The notes beneath the pieces are model-generated. The model searched no databases and was not told where the DNA came from. It saw only the letters and a program-made list of their open reading frames with translations. The position numbers and the translations under genes were made by a program. A DNA stretch of 9,788 nt from JAJYIW01 sp036787065 (GTDB taxonomy: Bacteria > Chloroflexota > Anaerolineae > Anaerolineales > Anaerolineaceae): positions 1-9,788 of the forward strand of contig DAIQPZ010000098.1 in assembly GCA_036787065.1 (NCBI GenBank). The letters are read 5' to 3'. Within the stretch, counting starts at the first letter, position 1. The number at the start of each line of letters is the position of its first letter. Shown piece by piece: positions 6,197 to 9,788 of the stretch.

Positions 6197-8545
6197 TTAA
6201 TCCTTTGGCTTGATAACATAATAGGCGACCAGCTTGCTGCTCATGGCTTTCTGGTAATTGAACGTAATTTCTTTACCGGCAACCGTCACCGATGCCGTGC
6301 CAATGGCATGTCCATCGGCGCTGTGAGCTTCGGCGACCAGCAAGGTTCCTGTGCCCCAGCCTGACAGGGATGAAAGAGTCAAATCGGTAGTGGTCCCGAG
6401 GGGTTGGTGGACGATGATTTGCTTCGCCTGGCGTTCCTCGATCAGGTAATGGGGATCTCCGCTCAATGGCTTGCCATTGTATTGAGTAAACAACCCGGCT
6501 ATCAGGCTGCCATCTTTGCGCTGCACGATGAAGCCGGATGGCGCCAGGGTATAGCCCCCCAGGGGGGCTTCATTCTTTGTGTCCCAATTGGTGGTCACTT
6601 CAACTTTATCGAAGGAGGACAGGGTCAGTTTTGGCCCCAGGTCGGCATAATCCATCATCCGCTCGCCCAAGTAGCTTGAAAAGACAAATTTCTGGAAATC
6701 GGAGACCACCTTGATAAATTCATCATCAACCCCACCCCCCAGTCCTTGGGATGGGTTGAGGTCGTAGCTCAGCATATATCCCATGGCGGCATTCCAGGCC
6801 AAGGTGGCTTTGTTTTGAGTGAAGCTTTCTGGCGCAAGATCGTGCTGATATAGGAAGACTTTGTCGCCCGCCGCCAGCGCTGCCAGGGGGTAGACATGCC
6901 AGTTGTGATTTCCCCACCACATATCTGTTTGGAAAATGCGTTCGGATAACAAGACGCTGCCATCGAAGCCCACTTCAGTTTCTGCAAGCCGGTCAAATCC
7001 ACCTTCGGTCATCAGCCTGGCGTCCGCATATTTCTTGGTATGCTCGAACCAACCCTGGGTATAGGCATCCAGACTGGGCGAGGCGGTGTTGGTGTCAAAC
7101 AAGGTGGTGCGCACACCAATCTGGTCTTCGAAGATCAGGTCGCTGGGGACCTCCTTCTTCATCTGATCCATCACCTGGGCCAGCCGCTTCTGGACAAAAC
7201 TGGCGTATGGCGACACCGCATAACCATAACGCGGGCTGTTTGGGCAGCCATAACATTCTTCGTACTCCCCGCCATTGGCGTTCATGGCAGAAATGTGGGT
7301 AATGACCGTATTGGCAGGCAGTTTCTGCAGGGTGGCTGAGTTACCATCCCACCAGGTCGGGTTGATATAGGGCATCACCAGGAAACCCATCGCTTGGGCC
7401 TGCTTGAACATAGCCGCAAGGTCCTGGGTGCTGCCCCACTGCGGATCGGGCGGGATGAAGTCCGGGTAGGAATGATCGTGACCCCCAGGCATGTAGCCGA
7501 CCGGGTGGAGCAGGCCGGGGTATGGGATTTTGGACAACAAGGCCGGGTAATCGCTGAATTTAATCGCTAACTGCATGGCATCCGCTTTGTACATGGGCAT
7601 CTGGACGAACCGGTCATACAATGCGCCAAGCTTGGTTCGCAAAGAAGGGTCGCTGGCAAGGCCATCGTCCTCGCGGAACTTTGCAATGGTCTCCAGGCGG
7701 GTCTCTGAGACGCGGATGCGCACCACCGGAGACATCCAGGTTGACTTATTAAGGGGTGTGGCGCGGTAATTATGCGTCAGGCAGGTGCTTTCTTTGACAC
7801 ATGGGGAAAAATAAAACCCAAAGAAGGCCGGCACAATTTGATTCTTGCCGTCGACCGCCTTCGAATAAAGCGCAAAAGACCCCCGCGCTGAAGAGAGCGC
7901 CATAAAATCCGCGAACGTTCCCGGGTTTCCGGGGTAGGTGGTCTCATAACGGATGCCCTGGATGAAAAAGCCAGGATCCAACACAACACCTGGCAGGATG
8001 GGCAGCAAGGCTTCTTTGATGTCCGCTTTGTTGAATATCAGGTCGGCAGGAAATCGAATTTCACTGGGTGGGTAGCCCCAATTGTTCTGCATTTCCAACT
8101 GCATATCAAATCCCTTGCCCTTGGTAGCGGCGATATGCACGGTGACGTTAATGTGATTCTCGTTTTTGAGGTTAGGGCTGTAATTTAAACTCAACTGGCG
8201 AGCCGAGGAGGACCAGGCATAGGTGAATTGACTCGGTCCAGCCGGGCTGTAAGTCGAAGACAGGATGGAATCGGAAAAAGTAACCATCCATAAATTGCCA
8301 TCCCGGTCCCCATCGGTGATATGCTGGCCTGTCGCTTTGTCCGTAATATAGACGATCGCACCGTTATTTTTGCTAAGGCCTAATTCATAATAAGGGTTGC
8401 TGAGCTTGATCAGATCGGTACCCGAAGCATCGAAAACGACCGAATGGTCAAAGATATCCAGCCTGGGTAAGATCACCAGGCTAATCAACGCACCGATTGC
8501 CACTATCCCCGTTACAACCAGCATAACCAATTGGCTTCTTTTCAC
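6197..8545 (-). CDS. Membrane-anchored TIM-barrel glycosidase-like protein (possibly DUF6259 type)
   Basis: The start is GTG at 8545 with GGGAGG five bases upstream. The 782-residue product has an uncleaved-looking N-terminal membrane anchor (about 7-27), so most of it lies outside the cell. A beta-rich region (about 35-290) resembles the N-terminal sandwich domain of large glycoside hydrolases. The middle (about 300-600) has barrel-type blocks: HPVGYMPGGHDHSYPD (347-362), FLVMPYINPTWWD (388-400), LIFEDQIG (470-477), LMTEGGFD (511-518) and an MWWGNHNWH cluster (542-550). A C-terminal beta domain (about 645-780) follows. By analogy with GH101/GH36-like and DUF6259 proteins, Asp474 and Glu514 are the best catalytic candidates, but this is inference without alignment. 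It probably acts on polysaccharide or glycoconjugate outside the membrane. It lies 92 bases downstream of the DUF1330 gene. Confidence 0.7.
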   Translation of the reverse strand: MKRSQLVMLVVTGIVAIGALISLVILPRLDIFDHSVVFDASGTDLIKLSNPYYELGLSKNNGAIVYITDKATGQHITDGDRDGNLWMVTFSDSILSSTYSPAGPSQFTYAWSSSARQLSLNYSPNLKNENHINVTVHIAATKGKGFDMQLEMQNNWGYPPSEIRFPADLIFNKADIKEALLPILPGVVLDPGFFIQGIRYETTYPGNPGTFADFMALSSARGSFALYSKAVDGKNQIVPAFFGFYFSPCVKESTCLTHNYRATPLNKSTWMSPVVRIRVSETRLETIAKFREDDGLASDPSLRTKLGALYDRFVQMPMYKADAMQLAIKFSDYPALLSKIPYPGLLHPVGYMPGGHDHSYPDFIPPDPQWGSTQDLAAMFKQAQAMGFLVMPYINPTWWDGNSATLQKLPANTVITHISAMNANGGEYEECYGCPNSPRYGYAVSPYASFVQKRLAQVMDQMKKEVPSDLIFEDQIGVRTTLFDTNTASPSLDAYTQGWFEHTKKYADARLMTEGGFDRLAETEVGFDGSVLLSERIFQTDMWWGNHNWHVYPLAALAAGDKVFLYQHDLAPESFTQNKATLAWNAAMGYMLSYDLNPSQGLGGGVDDEFIKVVSDFQKFVFSSYLGERMMDYADLGPKLTLSSFDKVEVTTNWDTKNEAPLGGYTLAPSGFIVQRKDGSLIAGLFTQYNGKPLSGDPHYLIEERQAKQIIVHQPLGTTTDLTLSSLSGWGTGTLLVAEAHSADGHAIGTASVTVAGKEITFNYQKAMSSKLVAYYVIKPKD

Positions 8546-8637
8546 ACAACCCTCCCATTTCCTATTATCTTCAAAAGCCTGTCCATCCTGTTTGTTCTTC
8601 TTTCTGACTCGAAAACTCGCTTAATCTGTAAACTTAT
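8546..8637 (-). other. 92-base gap between DUF1330 and glycosidase-like genes
   Basis: Read on the minus strand this is purine-rich and holds the GGGAGG ribosome site (8556-8551). A GATAAT box (8573-8568) could serve as a -10 element for a separate promoter, but no convincing -35 lies 17 bases upstream. There is no clear terminator, so read-through from the DUF1330 gene is possible. Confidence 0.3.
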
Positions 8638-8940
8638 TTATTCCGGCGAGACCTGGAGTCCTTCGAGGATGACCGCCTTCGAATGCGTGGACTGCTGGCG
8701 CAGGTGTTTGATGGCGGAATATTCGGGGGATTCCATCCAGTCTTTGGCCTTATCGAAACTTTCAAACTCTAAGATGACCAGCCGGTTGGGTTTCCAATCT
8801 CCCTCTTTCGTTTCGGTCTTGCCGCCGCGCGCAAGATATCTTCCCCCATAAGAGGCTACAGTGGCTGGGGCAAGCTTTTTATACGTTTCATACTGGACCG
8901 GATCGATTACTTCGATATCCAAAAGCACATAAGCGGGCAT
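8638..8940 (-). CDS. DUF1330 family protein
   Basis: The 100-residue protein matches the DUF1330 (ferredoxin-like, dimeric alpha-beta barrel) pattern: an N-terminal strand (AYVLLDIEVIDP), the YGGRYLARGG segment (31-40), the strand RLVILEFESFDKAKDW (53-68) and the closing SPEYSAIKHLRQQST helix. Such proteins are small, cytosolic, probably dimeric, and mostly without known function. The ATG at 8940 is chosen because AGGAG lies about eight bases upstream and the family starts there. An upstream start at 9054 would add 38 residues unlike the family. It is first in the minus-strand group with the glycosidase-like gene and divergent from the amidohydrolase-like stub. Confidence 0.9.
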   Translation of the reverse strand: MPAYVLLDIEVIDPVQYETYKKLAPATVASYGGRYLARGGKTETKEGDWKPNRLVILEFESFDKAKDWMESPEYSAIKHLRQQSTHSKAVILEGLQVSPE

Positions 8941-9092
8941 CACTGGTTCTCCTGTGTATAAATTTGGACCCCTTATGGTGAATTTTACCTGATAAATCGT
9001 ATGAAGGGAATCAGGTTTCCAAAAGTAAAGACCCTTAATAAAAGTGCAATACAATAGAGGTGACCCAATCCATCCTACAAGGCAGATGACCT

Positions 9093-9206
9093 ATGGAATT
9101 CCCAATCATTGATTTTCACGCGCATTTTCCGGTGGCCCTGAACGGCTATTATGAGCAGTGGGAAGAAGATAACGCTACCGGGCTGCTTGGCCTGCCCGGC
9201 CTGTAA
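9093..9206 (+). pseudogene. Amidohydrolase-like N-terminal stub, truncated
   Basis: ATG at 9093 opens a 37-codon frame whose product begins MEFPIIDFHAHFP. The D-x-H-x-H pattern (His9, His11) with a preceding hydrophobic strand is the typical first metal-binding strand of the amidohydrolase superfamily (amidohydrolase_2 type), whose members are normally 260-400 residues. Here the frame stops with TAA at 9204-9206 and no continuation is seen in the other two plus frames before the next gene starts at 9224. The ribosome site is weak (AGG ten bases upstream). Most likely this is the remnant left by an internal deletion that joined the start of one gene to the region just before the next. A chance resemblance in a short ORF cannot be excluded. 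Confidence 0.5.
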
Positions 9207-9223
9207 CCAGCCAGGACCTGCTC

Positions 9224-9788
9224 ATGCACCCTGCCCTCGAACATCAGCTTTCGCGCGTTTCTAACGCCATACGCCGGCTGCCTGGCGCGGTGGAGTTGTA
9301 CCTGTATGGATCGGCTTCTGACCCCAGCCTGGCGGATGCGTATTCGGACCTGGACTTGCAGGTGGTGTGCGAGAATTTCTCCCTCAGCCAGACAGCCTGG
9401 CCGGCGATTCTGACGCGGGCCGGGGAGATCGAGTTGGCTTTCCCGATTGAAGCGACACCGCTAAGCGCATCCTTTACGATCGTGTACGCCTCCGAGAGCC
9501 CATACCATAAAGTAGATATTGGTCTGAGTGACCAGGCCCAAGAAAACAGCTTTATCCAGCAAGTCAAATCCAAAAAACTGCTCTGGCGCCAGCCCGCTTA
9601 CCATGGACAGTCCGATCTTTCCCCGCGGGCTCTTTCACAAGGAATAAATTACATCCCCGCGGCTGATGGCGCCGCTCATTTTATGTTGGGCGAAATGTTA
9701 AGTTCGATCCGTTACCTCAAGGCGCGTAAACGTGGGCAGCACCTGACCTGCTGGCGTTTTTTGAGCGCCAAGCTCAACGCGCGCCTGC
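9224..9788 (+). CDS. Nucleotidyltransferase-fold protein, partial (runs off right edge)
   Basis: ATG at 9224 follows AGGA (9213-9216) by seven bases and the frame is open for 188 codons to the window end. The product has the signature of the DNA polymerase-beta-like nucleotidyltransferase fold: a strand ending ELYLYGSAS (Gly29-Ser30), then SDLDLQVV with the metal-binding pair Asp42 and Asp44, and a later strand HKVDIGL that supplies the third carboxylate (Asp98). A mostly helical region follows (from about residue 145), as in antibiotic nucleotidyltransferases and related enzymes that add NMP to small molecules or proteins. The length rules out the minimal MNT antitoxin type. The acceptor is unknown. 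It starts 17 bases after the amidohydrolase-like stub, so both may share a transcript. Confidence 0.8.
   Translation, partial: MHPALEHQLSRVSNAIRRLPGAVELYLYGSASDPSLADAYSDLDLQVVCENFSLSQTAWPAILTRAGEIELAFPIEATPLSASFTIVYASESPYHKVDIGLSDQAQENSFIQQVKSKKLLWRQPAYHGQSDLSPRALSQGINYIPAADGAAHFMLGEMLSSIRYLKARKRGQHLTCWRFLSAKLNARL

Noticed and set aside
8941..9054. 38-residue N-terminal extension of the DUF1330 protein
   Set aside because: The family begins at the MPAY methionine at 8940, which has its own AGGAG site; the extension has no family similarity.
9244..9573. 109-residue minus-strand ORF opposite the nucleotidyltransferase
   Set aside because: Lies within a gene with clear nucleotidyltransferase motifs; its own translation shows no recognisable motif.

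Overview
This 9.8 kb bacterial window is of middling GC content. TTG and GTG starts occur beside good Shine-Dalgarno sites, and the genes are mostly on the minus strand. The gene mix (a heterodimeric ABC exporter, a large anchored glycosidase-like protein, a DUF1330 protein, a PlsC-type acyltransferase and a nucleotidyltransferase) and the style of the exported protein at 168-848 suggest a Chloroflexota (Anaerolineae-like) genome. That assignment is by impression only; there is no rRNA or marker gene here.

Left edge (1-860): two divergent genes. One runs off the left end on the minus strand (start at 96) and its TTG start codon lies exactly in the loop of a perfect 8-bp inverted repeat. The other (168-848, plus) encodes a secreted beta-rich protein with a C-terminal membrane anchor.

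Centre (862-4827, minus): the most interesting part. A probable promoter is followed by a 29-codon ORF (4664-4753) that has a near-perfect Shine-Dalgarno site, then an intrinsic-terminator-like hairpin with seven Us (4621-4657), then two ABC exporter half-transporter genes overlapping by ATGA. The two ABC proteins have complementary asymmetries. The first has a normal catalytic Glu but an LSAGE signature; the second has LSGGQ but an Asp in place of the catalytic Glu. Together they should form a heterodimer with one consensus and one degenerate ATP site. The leader RNA holds three segments that can pair as 1:2 (hiding the Shine-Dalgarno site of the small ORF) or 2:3 (competing with the terminator). 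This is the architecture of ribosome-mediated attenuation, comparable to the known bmrB-bmrCD arrangement of Bacillus subtilis. The rival reading is that the 29-residue peptide is itself the exported product.

Right half (4903-9788): a small four-helix membrane protein (4903-5229, plus) converges on a minus-strand group. In transcription order that group is a DUF1330 protein (8638-8940), a membrane-anchored TIM-barrel glycosidase-like protein (6197-8545) and a PlsC-like acyltransferase (5252-6133) ending in a hairpin. On the plus strand at the right edge are a 37-codon amidohydrolase-like N-terminal stub ending in a stop, and a nucleotidyltransferase gene that is cut by the window end. No tRNA, rRNA, CRISPR array, insertion sequence or transposase was seen.
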